Part shown: piece after piece, positions 21,049 through 30,783 of the stretch
Layout of the letters: each line of letters starts with the position of its first letter
How positions within the stretch are numbered: position 1 is the first letter of the stretch
Assembly (NCBI GenBank): GCA_023375675.1
Contig: JALQBC010000037.1
Span: 186,001-250,000 of the forward strand
Direction: 5' to 3'
From: Cytospora piceicola
Taxonomy: Eukaryota > Ascomycota > Sordariomycetes > Diaporthales > Cytosporaceae
Length of the DNA: 64,000 nt
Notes under the pieces: model-generated
Seen by the model: the letters and a program-made list of their open reading frames with translations, nothing else
Databases searched by the model: none
Told to the model about the DNA's origin: nothing
Translations under genes and position numbers: made by a program

Positions 21049-23205
21049 GCTCGTGTGTTGATCTGGGGCGTCATCAGATGGTTCAAGGAGGGTGAAAGTC
21101 TGAAGTACACGCTCAGATTCGCCTTTGGAATGACGACCGTCGGTGGGAGGATCCATAGCACAAGAGGAAGTTCGTCTCCAGGATATCCCAGTAAACTGGA
21201 AGGTGGAAAGTTCAAAGACGCGGCGTTGTCGGTCGACCAGATGGATGTCCAGATGAAAAGGCCATATACCGCACGTGCGAAAGGAGACCGCCAGTAAAAT
21301 TGCTCCTACAGACTTGTTGGTTCTCGTTTGTTGCCAAGTCGAATGGGCCACCTGGCCACATCTCAGGACGTTCTGCGAAACGAGTCTAGATTCTCGAACA
21401 GTTCCGATCAGCTTGCGGATTCATACCCATGTACAACCAGCTGAATCTGCAACGTACTTAAGTAGATAAGGGATACTTGCAACTACAGTCTACAAATTCT
21501 CGATCTGACCAGCCGGACGACATATCAACTCTAGGACAGGGGAGTAAGAACTAGATGATTCAGTTTCTCATGCAGATTGCACATATGCGTTATTGAGCGA
21601 TGATGTTTTGTTGTGCCATACAATGCTTCACTGCACCTTTCATTATATGGGTTAGTCTCTAAAATTCATTCGGAAATAAGAGACACAACTTTAGGACCCG
21701 ATGGGGACTGAGATGTTCCCCATGTACCTGCAGACAGCTGACATGCGGGTACATATGTATTCAAAGTGTTCATGTTCCTCTTCCTTGCCCGTCTCATTGT
21801 TTCCAAATTGAAGGCGCCATGCTCGCTACTCTGTAACATTTTTGGCACTCTGCATTATCAGACATGTGCTTTGAAAGGTTGCTTGGTGACTACCGGATAT
21901 AACAGATGTCGCGAATGAAAGCGACGAACATAGACTAGGAGCCAATCGTGGTTGGTCTTTTGGCATTTTGGCCTACCTATGCTTCCAATATGATATCCCA
22001 AGTATACATGGTCACCTGGGGCTGTGGAGGAACTTCAGTATGGAGAAGAAGGTATTCCAAAGGGTTCGTGATAAACCCACGCATCATGTCCAGCTACGTA
22101 GCAAGGATGGTAGCTGGCCGCATCGCCCTGAAGTTCTTTTCATGATCTTCGAATTGAGTCTTGCTCATTACTATGACATTCACGAAATTTCTATCTTAGT
22201 TATCCGAAAGCTGTTGGTTTGCGTATATTCTGTCATGACAGCGTGAAAAGGGCACTGCATTTCCTTCCGAGCCTGAGATTAGACCCCTTCCCCGTCCCCG
22301 ACTAGTCTCGGTGCGGTTACAAACACATGGTAATTAGCATCATGGCTGGAAGGAGACTTATCGTCGTTCAGACGAGAAATCAATCAAGGATCTTGCCGTT
22401 GCAAAAGGATCTATACTGACCAATGACATGTGTTGTGAAGACTAGTTGATCTCCCACATCTGACAAATATATCTAAGTAGCACTGGGGGTGGGGAGGGGA
22501 GCGATGGCACTCTTCACACAGGCAGATTGAGCCGCGGATCAACAAAATGCCCTCGAACATGTTCCAAAATTGAGCTGACAGGCCACGTGCACGCCTACTT
22601 GCAAACCAATTAGGACTATGGCATTGTAAGACTATTATTGGTTTTGCGTAACGTGAGTTACTGAATGCGTACACGGTAACTGGAATGTGCCCAGACAATG
22701 GCTCAACTTGGTCATCGTAGCAGATATTAACGATACACAATCAATAGACCGTTTACTAGATTGGGAACGCGAATAGATGTTGTAGGATTGTAGATGGAGT
22801 CATGGCAAGTAACCCGCTCGAAGCGTGATGATCGGCATTCAGCTCGGCCGTAATTGCTGCGTAAATGCATTTGTTGTGTGCAGCGTGCATGTGTGATCCT
22901 GCACCACGTTGGGTTTTCGGAGTTATCCATAGATACTGGCATCCGAATTGAGATTTGATTACATTCCACGCAGCTCTTGATGGTTGGATGAATCATGACC
23001 CAGCATAGCATCCATGGATATGACTGGCTTGATGACAATTGGTGGGTGGCACCGACCTGCCCCTAGCATCCTTCGCTGTGAAAAGGAACCCTTTTGATCG
23101 ACGTTCGTGTCCTTAGGTTGATACTCACAACTGCTGGTCCCTCTTCATCCTTTTCTTTACAATCAAGAATCATACAAAGTACACCAAAAACGCACAACAG
23201 CAAAG
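21049..23205. other. Intergenic region between divergent MFS and methyltransferase genes
   Basis: About 2.1 kb with no credible coding sequence. It contains the divergent promoters of both neighbours. A short G-rich stretch lies near 22484-22500. No repeat family recognised. Confidence 0.5.
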
Positions 23206-24111
23206 ATGGACTTGTGTTCCAATGAATCGTCACAAAAGATTAAACCCAACCTTTCCGGCACGCAAGAAACACTCCTCTCCATCCTCAAGTGCCGCGCTTT
23301 CGACGCCAAGTCAGCCAAGCCCATCCTCAACGACCAGTATGCCGCGCGCATCATCGACCGGCTCGATTATGACTTCGCAAGGCTGGGCTCAGTGAAGAGG
23401 AAGGCAGCCATAATGTCGGTGCGCGCCAAGTGGCTCGACCGCTGGGTTGGCGAGTTCCTCCAACAGGCAAGGCAGCGGCGAGAGCCCGTCACGGTCCTCC
23501 ACCTCGCCGCTGGCCTGGACACGCGCGCCCTGAGGCTCCAGGACGTGTGCGAGGACGGCGATGGGGGCCAGGACCCGCTCGTCCGGTGGGTGGATGTCGA
23601 CCTGCCGGATGTCGCCGGGGTGAGGCGGAAGTTGGGCCTGCCGGAGCCGGAGGCCAGGCGCATGCGGTACGAGCTCGTCGGCGCCGACGTCACGGCGGAC
23701 AACTGGCTGTCGGGGTTGGACCTGCCGCGCGACAGGAGCACGTTCGTCGTGTTTGAGGGCTTGACGATGTACCTGCAGCCGGCTCAGGGACGCGAGTTGA
23801 TCGAAACACTGACGGGCTACTTCGTCGGCAAGGGAAACCAGATGGCCTTTGATTGTGTCAACTGGGTCGCGATTGCGTCTCAGAAATTGGAGCCTATGCT
23901 CGCCAAGACCGGGTCGAGGTTCACCTGGGCTATCAATGAGCCAAAGGAGATGGAAGGATGGCACCGAGGGCTTCGACTGAGGGAGGAGGTTTGGGCTACG
24001 GAGAATTCTGAGAATGCAAGGTTGCGTACGTTTGGGAAGTGTATATTTTGGGTATGTTCGTTTATCCCGGGATTGCGAACGATGGTGAGGTATATGAGAT
24101 ATGAATGGTAA
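23206..24111 (+). CDS. LCM-family S-adenosylmethionine-dependent methyltransferase
   Basis: Single-exon gene of 301 residues in the leucine carboxyl methyltransferase superfamily (PPM1/polyketide O-methyltransferase-like group). The SAM-binding region is VLHLAAGLDTRALRL, the usual xGAGLDTRxxRL loop with one change. It is followed by the acidic motif VRWVDVDLPDVAGVRRKLG, then LVGADVTADNW and FVVFEGLTMYLQP (the family EGLxMYL block). Length is near that of short bacterial and fungal relatives and well below the tRNA-wybutosine enzymes with added domains. It is divergent from the MFS transporter 2.1 kb away, which would suit a small metabolite pathway, but no synthase is in view. The last 25 residues after FGKCIFW are hydrophobic and may hide a short 3' intron. 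Substrate unknown. Confidence 0.86.
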   Translation: MDLCSNESSQKIKPNLSGTQETLLSILKCRAFDAKSAKPILNDQYAARIIDRLDYDFARLGSVKRKAAIMSVRAKWLDRWVGEFLQQARQRREPVTVLHLAAGLDTRALRLQDVCEDGDGGQDPLVRWVDVDLPDVAGVRRKLGLPEPEARRMRYELVGADVTADNWLSGLDLPRDRSTFVVFEGLTMYLQPAQGRELIETLTGYFVGKGNQMAFDCVNWVAIASQKLEPMLAKTGSRFTWAINEPKEMEGWHRGLRLREEVWATENSENARLRTFGKCIFWVCSFIPGLRTMVRYMRYEW

Positions 24112-24635
24112 TATGAGCTCGAGGACATCCGTTGCGACTTATTCGCAAATGAATCAAATGCAGCATGTGTCAGAACTTCAACGTTCCTTTCTTGCATGAT
24201 CAAGTTGTTCAAAGTTGCGACGTCCTTTGACAAGTGGGATTCAGCCTAGGCGTTGTTGACCAACAATTCTCTTGTGTCGACACTTCGTCCATGCTTGACC
24301 TTTCAGGGAGCCGTTGCCACCTGTAACCCGACACGGGTAGGTAAGCACAGTATCATTGTTCAGGTAACAATGACTTTGTGAGCAACCGAAAGACTGCCTT
24401 TCTTTGCATGCTCTTTGAAGTAAACGATCGGCCGTAGCTTGTTTCAAACTGGCCCGAGCCCAGGTTGTGCTCATTGTTTCGAATATACGCCCTAGTACGG
24501 ATTGCTAGATAAATACCTAGGTATCCTCGAGGTTCCGTTCGAGCCCAGGACATTCCAGGCTCGCCTTCTTGAACTGCAAGTCATCCAGCTAACAACTTAT
24601 TCGGATCTTGAAGTGTCAGTATCTGGGTCGCCATC

Positions 24636-25118
24636 ATGTCACTCGCATCGTTCAAAGATTTCGACTTGACACATTTCGAGGAATTTGTTCTCCCGGATAT
24701 CCACGTTACAGTCAACCCGGATCTGATTCAGCAAAGGAATATGTCCAACCACGCCAAGCAAAATGAACCCATCCATGGCCCTGACAGTCAGGAGGAGTCC
24801 GAGCAGCGTCAGACTGGTGGGAAGTACTATATTCGCTTGCTTACTCGGTTGTTTAGGATTCGAATTCAGCCCTCTCACGACATTGACCTTCAACGCATCA
24901 GCTCGAATGCATCCGCTGCCTCGTACTCCAGCCAGCGACTTCACGAAGTCCTCCGTGCTGAACAAAGCATGGTTGCCTTCCCTACATTCAGAAGCAATCC
25001 AAACTTGTTTCAACGTAAGGCCCCCCCGCGAGGTCGGTACAGGAGCCTGAAGGGTAAGACCCTCGATGCTGTGCCATCAGCGAACATTGACAGACGGGCC
25101 CCTTCCGGAAAAGATTGA
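24636..25118 (+). CDS. Weakly supported hypothetical protein
   Basis: Open frame of 160 codons starting at an ATG (MSLASFKDFDLTHFEEFVLP...). It is polar, with a basic middle (YYIRLLTRLFRIRIQ) and a basic C-terminal part (RKAPPRGRYRSLKGKTLD). No domain, signal peptide or clear intron. Sequence around 24820-24900 has GT and AG sites, so the true gene could be spliced differently. It may be real or a chance frame; I lean only slightly to real because of its length in an otherwise frame-poor region. Confidence 0.3.
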   Translation: MSLASFKDFDLTHFEEFVLPDIHVTVNPDLIQQRNMSNHAKQNEPIHGPDSQEESEQRQTGGKYYIRLLTRLFRIRIQPSHDIDLQRISSNASAASYSSQRLHEVLRAEQSMVAFPTFRSNPNLFQRKAPPRGRYRSLKGKTLDAVPSANIDRRAPSGKD

Positions 25119-26954
25119 CGAGCGTCATTTCGTAGGTGGGGACGTGAATACCACCTCACCTTCGACGTCATGTCGAGATTCTGGTCCCGCGTTATGGATG
25201 AATAATCGGGCATTTCCCCCCAGGTCGTACATAGCGATCTTCGTGCGACGGGTCATCTGTAGCACGACATTTTGTACTGTCAATCATATGGCTTATCAAC
25301 AATGGGCATGGCTGTTTTCTTCCGTCGAGTTCTTCATCGCGGGAAAGCATACAAAGAGCAAATCCCACTGCAGTTGGTAAAAATGGTAGGCACGCCTATA
25401 TTCAGGTTTGAGGGCTCGCACTCGAGCAGGAATGTCCCTCAAGCCGTCGGCGGCGGGTCACCAGAACCTACAGCTTTGTGCCAGTGCATACTCCGGAGCA
25501 GTCTTGATTCGAAATGAGCCTGGTGCATGGTTGGTTATCTGTCATTCAATACATAGATTTTGAAATCGTGATCGATGTGGACCCGGGTGTAGAAGCCGTA
25601 TGTAGACCCACTAATAAATTCATGCCATGTCAACCCAAAGCAAATCGAAGTCGAATTTTGTCTTTTTTAATCCAAGTCAATTTGTACCGTAGAAATTTCC
25701 ATAGACTGTGATCTCTTCCTGCCAATTTAAGGGCTAATCATAGTTTTTTGAGAAGGTAGAAGGATCCTTAAGGTTCCTAAAGTTCATCGCACATTTGGGA
25801 GAAGATCACAAGAGCAATCAATTGGTTGTTCTATCTCCAAACCACAGCCCTGACCTCGTTCTTTTTAGCCACCCGGCATTAGGTCAGAGACTGTGATATC
25901 TACATCATAATCCATGTATATGGTCATTGCGGATTAGTACCTACTAGCCCATCCTATCTTGCAGTCACGCATATATCATTGAACAAGTTACAGTTTAAAG
26001 GTCTGTCTTGGGGGACATCAGGAATCAAGGCCCTTCAACCTAGGACTTTCACAACTGTGAGAGCCAGGGCAAGGATCTTTCAGGAAACCCCCTATCTGTG
26101 CCCATTCCATCAATACCAACTGTGATGCTGATCTCTAAAGTGATGGTAAGAACGGTGCTGATCTTTAGATCTACAGCTGCGCATAAGATCGACACCCAAC
26201 CAAGCAAACTCAAACGAGCCTTGACGACGATTGTACATAAGTGTACACGTGTGTTCTGTACTTGGTTAAAAAACGCGTTTCGAAAACCCGAGGCGGGAAT
26301 CAGGACCACAACCACAGTACGGCCCGAAATCAAGGTTCGGTCTCGACATCTGGAAGCCATGAGCCCCACATGGATTAGATTCGTGGTTGCAAAAATCCAA
26401 GGTCAACCACTGAAAAGCTTCGTCTACATAGGGTTGTCTCTAGAGACCAGGCTGTCGTAGAGCATATCTAAAGACGGTGAAGATGGGACGCGTACGCGGT
26501 AAACGGACTATATTCCCAAGTAGGCAATGGTAGTCCAGTGTCAATCCTGAAGCGTCAGCGGTTGATCGACGTTGATGGTATACCTTTGTCATTGTGGAGC
26601 TTCGACAAGGCACAGATGGAGATGTGACGCCAGCCACGACGATCTACCTTCCAGTTGTCTCTTGCATCTACTCCTGATCCTGGTACGAGCACGTGGATAC
26701 GGTTCATTTGATATTTACCAACCTTGTTCTTAGCACCCATACTGCTATATACTATGATGCCTTTCATGGGCCAACCAGCTCGTCGGAGGTTCCGCTCCGC
26801 AGTGGAATGTCCTGTGTGCGAGCAGACAGGAGATCTGAACAAGACGCAGGTTGATAAAAGCAATGAAGACGGCCAGGTCAATTATCCCAGACACGCGAAC
26901 CTTCGATCAAATTTCATCTGACCGGACCGATTTACTCTCCACGACATAAACAAG
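25119..26954. other. Intergenic region upstream of the aquaglyceroporin
   Basis: AT-rich, with no convincing gene on either strand. Frames at 26049-26460 overlap each other on opposite strands and look random. The promoter of the aquaglyceroporin should lie near the end. Confidence 0.45.
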
Positions 26955-28792
26955 ATGCGGGCCCGTACGAAACAAGGAGCCAGAAAGGTGGGGCCTAGGT
27001 TCCTCACCAAGATCCCCTCTACCGGCAGTCAACGAAAACCAGCAACACAAGCGGCACTCGAATATACGCGAAACCATCTGGGCCTCCAGCCCGATATAAT
27101 CACTCGGCCCGGTATACACCCTGAAGCAGATTTGGACTGGTGGCAGCGGGTGCGCTTAGTCTTCCGGGAGCCGTTCCTGGAATTCTGGGGTGTCCTTGTC
27201 ATGGTTTTGCTGGGTAGCTCAACTGTAGCCATAACGTACCTCAGCCAGTACAAAGATGGAAACTGGCTCACCATATGTTTCGGGTAAGTCGCCAGTCACA
27301 GTCTCCATATTCAGGTCCTGTTTGTCAATGTTGAAGCTGACCCGACCCTGGTGGCTGTTGACAGGTGGTCTGCCGGCATGATGTTCGGCATATATGTGGC
27401 AGGTGACTCTGGTGCTTACCTGAACCCGGCCATGACACTTACCAACTCTGTCTTCCGTGGCCTGCCTATACGCAGGTGGCCCAGCTACGTGCTCTCCCAG
27501 GTGTTGGGATCTTTCTGTGCACAGGGTCTCCTCTACGCGAATTACATTTCCGCAATCGACCAGTACGAGGGGAAGGGCATACGAACCCTCCCGCCCAGTG
27601 AGACTTCGACGGCGAGCTTTTTCTGCACGTTCCCGCAGTCATTCACACCACTGGGAAGTCGAATTTTCTCCGAGTTCATTGCCAACTTTATGGTCACATT
27701 CCTGATATTCGGAGTGAGAGATGAGAACGGCGCTGACCTGGTAAGCTTACAGCTGGAGTACAACTTTGAAACACAAAGCTGACAGGGTTAATAGAAAGGA
27801 GGCGGCTTTTTCGTCATTGCATTCTTCTGGCTAAACTTTGTGATGATTGCGGCTTTTGGTTGGGAGACTGGGTAAGATGACATACCAGGCATTTCATCGA
27901 AACAGACGGGGCGGCCCTGGGCACAATGGCTGACCTTATATATACAGATCACCCTCCAACCCTGCCAGAGACCTCACCGGACGGATATGGCTATCGATTC
28001 TGGGTTACAAAAATGCCTGGTCCTCGTACGATTACTACTTCTGGGTATGTTCCTCCATTGGCTCTACGGTTTTGCCATCTGGCCCGTTGTTCTAACCCCC
28101 ACCAGATCCCTGTCTTCGTTCCCTTCATCGGTTGCCTCTGCGGAGCCCTTGCCTACGACATCTTCATATACACTGGCGAAAGCCCCATTAACAAAGGCGA
28201 ATGGAACCCCAAGCGATTATGGAACAGCCTGCTCGTCAAGTTGAGGGTTAGAGAAAGAGAACGACAGGGCGACGAGGAAAGCCTGGATGAGAAGAAAGAT
28301 CAAGAGGAAGAAGACTTGGGACCTTCCCCTATTGCCAGGCTACACCACAGGAACTCTTCCAGCCAGGAAAGGCAAAGCGACAACTCTAGCGATATCACCC
28401 GGTCAGAAATTCAGGGAGACGACTGGGTCCCGCCAACTGCACCAGATTATGGGGACCCCCACGGCGAGACGTACATCGCAAAGCCCGGGCAGAAAAAGTC
28501 AAGGTTCCCTCGTCAACAGAAACGCAAACAAGACAATTCACGGTTCCCAAGGGAAGAGGAGCAGCTCTATACGCAAGAGGCGGACATGCATGATGAGCGG
28601 AATCCAGACGGACGGATGCGAGTCAACGAGCCGACTGACATGATTACGCACGCCCAGAAAGATGGGCTAAAGAACATGACGGGGAAGAACGACACGACAG
28701 TGCCGCCGGTATACGAAGGCATGCCGGGGAAGAACGGAGAGAGGATTAGGAACAAGAACAAGAAGTCAACGGGTTACGACGATCCAAAATAA
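26955..28792 (+). CDS. MIP-family aquaglyceroporin with long C-terminal cytosolic tail
   Basis: Membrane channel for glycerol and other small solutes (major intrinsic protein family). Exons 26955-27283, 27365-27740, 27795-27871, 27948-28044 and 28106-28792 give 521 residues. An N-terminal cytosolic segment of about 75 residues precedes six membrane helices. The first pore loop is SGAYLNPAMTLTN, with NPA intact but Tyr where His is usual. The second is SPSNPARDLTGR, formed across the intron 27872-27947; the Asp after NPAR is typical of glycerol-conducting members. After the last helix (IPVFVPFIGCLCGALAYDIF) comes a tail of about 210 polar residues, rich in Arg, Lys, Glu and Asp. Such tails regulate Fps1-type channels in osmotic stress, so regulation through this tail is inferred. 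The start is the first ATG in frame; an upstream exon is possible. Confidence 0.92.
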
Positions 28793-29486
28793 AGGAGGCT
28801 GATAACCAAGGACCAGCATGGTCACGAAGGATGCGTTCCAATGCCGTCAAGTTGATTTGTATCTACTTTCACATCCAGCTGAAGTTTTTGGTTTAGGAGG
28901 AATGGGAACAAATGATTTTGGTTTTTTTAATCGAGTTTTGATGCCCTGGTGTTCTTCAGCGGTTTGGCAATTAATGGCGGCCTCAAATGATACACTTCTT
29001 ACTGAGACTGAGAGACATTCCCTTATTGTCAAGAGGCATCGACTTTTGCTGTCATGACGATGGGAGGTTGACCAGACAGAACGTGGCACTTGTTGATTTC
29101 GTTACCATAGTTACATTCTTCGGTGTGATTAGATGGACCTTAGCCCTCTGGCCACTGGGAGTCAAGGGTGTCCTGGAAGCACCTGCGTGAGGCCATCGTG
29201 CTCCGATGATATAATGCATGTATCATTATCGAACGGAGAGGTTCCCGATCGTTGAGCTGCAATGTGTGAGGATGGATACTTGCTGAGGAAAGCAAACGAA
29301 GAGAAATGATTGAGAAATAAGATGAACAAAAGAAAACAAATTGAGGGTAAACCATAAACAAATCCCGTTCTGTCTTTTTTTCCGTCACTGACCTCAATAC
29401 CCGAGTCGCTTCCCACTATTTTGACACAAACAAAGCAATTCCACCGCTATAAACACAAATTGAGAACCACCGTTACTCAGTGTTCT
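28793..29486. other. Intergenic region between convergent genes
   Basis: Lies between the 3' ends of the aquaglyceroporin and the zinc-finger gene, and should hold both 3' UTRs. No coding signal. Confidence 0.5.
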
Positions 29487-30379
29487 TCACTCCTCGATAC
29501 CGTGCTTTTCTTTCTTATGCCTTAACATGTTATCCTTCCTCGTGAATTCTTTGCCACAGTTTGGCACCGGGCAAGTTGCATTGAAGCGTGGAACACCCAG
29601 CCTATCCGCGGAGAGGGGGTGGTTAGTCCTCATATGCCGTTGCATATCCCGTTTATGGGCTTCCTTATGGTCGCAAAAGGAGCATTCGTGCCGTTTGTTG
29701 TGGCACTTCTGGTGTTTTCTAAGTCAAAATCAGTTCCAGATTTCCGTGTAGTCACGCCTGAAGGCAGAATGAACGAATTGTAGTGAAGAACGATCTGCCG
29801 TCGGGAGTGTCCAACTTACCTAAGGCTGCCGGGTGTCTTGGCTTTGAAGCCACAATCGCACGTCAGATTTATGTCTGACTGAAGAATGCCTTGCGGTGTT
29901 GGCTGATTTGAGTCTCCCGTGACTGGGCCACTGGCAGAGCTCGAAGTGTCCGTACATGAAGGACTTGATTCGAGGGAAGTTCCCTCGGAATCCCGCGCTG
30001 GTGCGGGTTCAATACGTCGCAGTCGACGACTTGGTTGGATCGAAATATTTGGTTGTTCAATGGTAGAGGGTGACTGGGCGGTGTTCCTGTTTGACACTGA
30101 CAAAGCACTAGAATGACCCGGACATGATTTGATTGAGTCGAGTTGACTTGGGCGTATTGTAGGGGGTTCAGGAAAGAGTTGTAACGGCTCGGGCTGGAGG
30201 TCGTCTTCGTGTCGATCTAGGTCGGCTTCACCACAAATGTCGCTGATATTCAAAGGTTGGTGGCCCCCAGCATTCATTGCTGTCAAGTCTGGCGGTACCT
30301 CCACACCGTCATCCTCAACCTGATCAAGATGAATGAACTCGAATACAGGGTCTTTGTCCGGGTCGAAACTGGACGCCAT
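29487..30379 (-). CDS. C2H2 zinc-finger protein, probable DNA-binding regulator
   Basis: Two exons, 29820-30379 and 29487-29718, separated by a 101-nt intron, giving 263 residues. The first 170 residues are acidic and Ser/Pro-rich, starting MASSFDPDKDPVFEFIHLDQ, as in fungal activation regions. The fingers are C-terminal. A first variant unit, CDCGFKAKTPGSLRKHQKCH, is split by the intron (junction inside an Arg codon). The second is CSFCDHKEAHKRDMQRHMRT followed by NH. The third is CPVPNCGKEFTRKDNMLRHK followed by KEKH, a standard C2H2 finger. The protein stops five residues after the last His. This arrangement, with fingers at the extreme C-terminus, is common among fungal regulators. Targets unknown. 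It ends tail to tail with the aquaglyceroporin, and its upstream region carries strong palindromes. Confidence 0.85.
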
Positions 30380-30646
30380 GGTTTCAGAGAGATGGTTTGT
30401 TTTGCCTGAATATCGTTTGCTCTGGCGTGTAAGGGTTTCTCGTCGTTATGTTGTTGTCTGTGCAGCGTCTAACTGATCCTGGAACACGCCCAGGTTCAGA
30501 ATGTTCCGGTCTTCCATGCAGTTAGTAAAACCATTCGTTCAAGGGAAACTCTCTGATATATCGCAAGGCTGTACATACCACTGAGGCAGGCTGTCTGTGG
30601 CCTGCTCTACGGTGACATACAGGACGAAATGATCCTCGCCCTCCTG

Positions 30647-30682
30647 TCTCGGGGGTCCAATGTCATCATTGGACCCCCGAGA
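30647..30682. repeat. Perfect 16-bp palindrome with a 4-nt loop
   Basis: Arms 30647-30662 and 30667-30682 are exact reverse complements (arm TCTCGGGGGTCCAATG), separated by TCAT. In RNA or single-stranded DNA this would form a very stable hairpin. It lies about 270 bases upstream of the zinc-finger ATG. Confidence 0.9.
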
Positions 30683-30683
30683 T

Positions 30684-30783
30684 CCTGTACGAGATACGCT
30701 TTTACATCGCGTTCCAAGGGTTCCCGGCAGGAGGGCAATGCGTCCTCTCGGGAACGCGGCTGTAAAAGCGTATCTCGTACAGG
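30684..30783. repeat. Perfect 23-bp inverted repeat, immediately beside the first palindrome
   Basis: Arms 30684-30706 and 30761-30783 are exact reverse complements, starting CCTGTACGAGATACG. Inside the loop a second 8-bp pair (CGCGTTCC at 30708-30715 with GGAACGCG at 30751-30758) extends the stem. The outer flanks (AATGATCCT near 30627 and AGGATCATT near 30789) also pair, with gaps, so the two hairpins sit inside a weaker larger fold. It may be a foldback element relic. Confidence 0.88.

Noticed and set aside
23389..23964. Minus-strand frame of 191 codons opposite the methyltransferase
   Set aside because: Antisense shadow; the plus strand carries the SAM-binding motifs.
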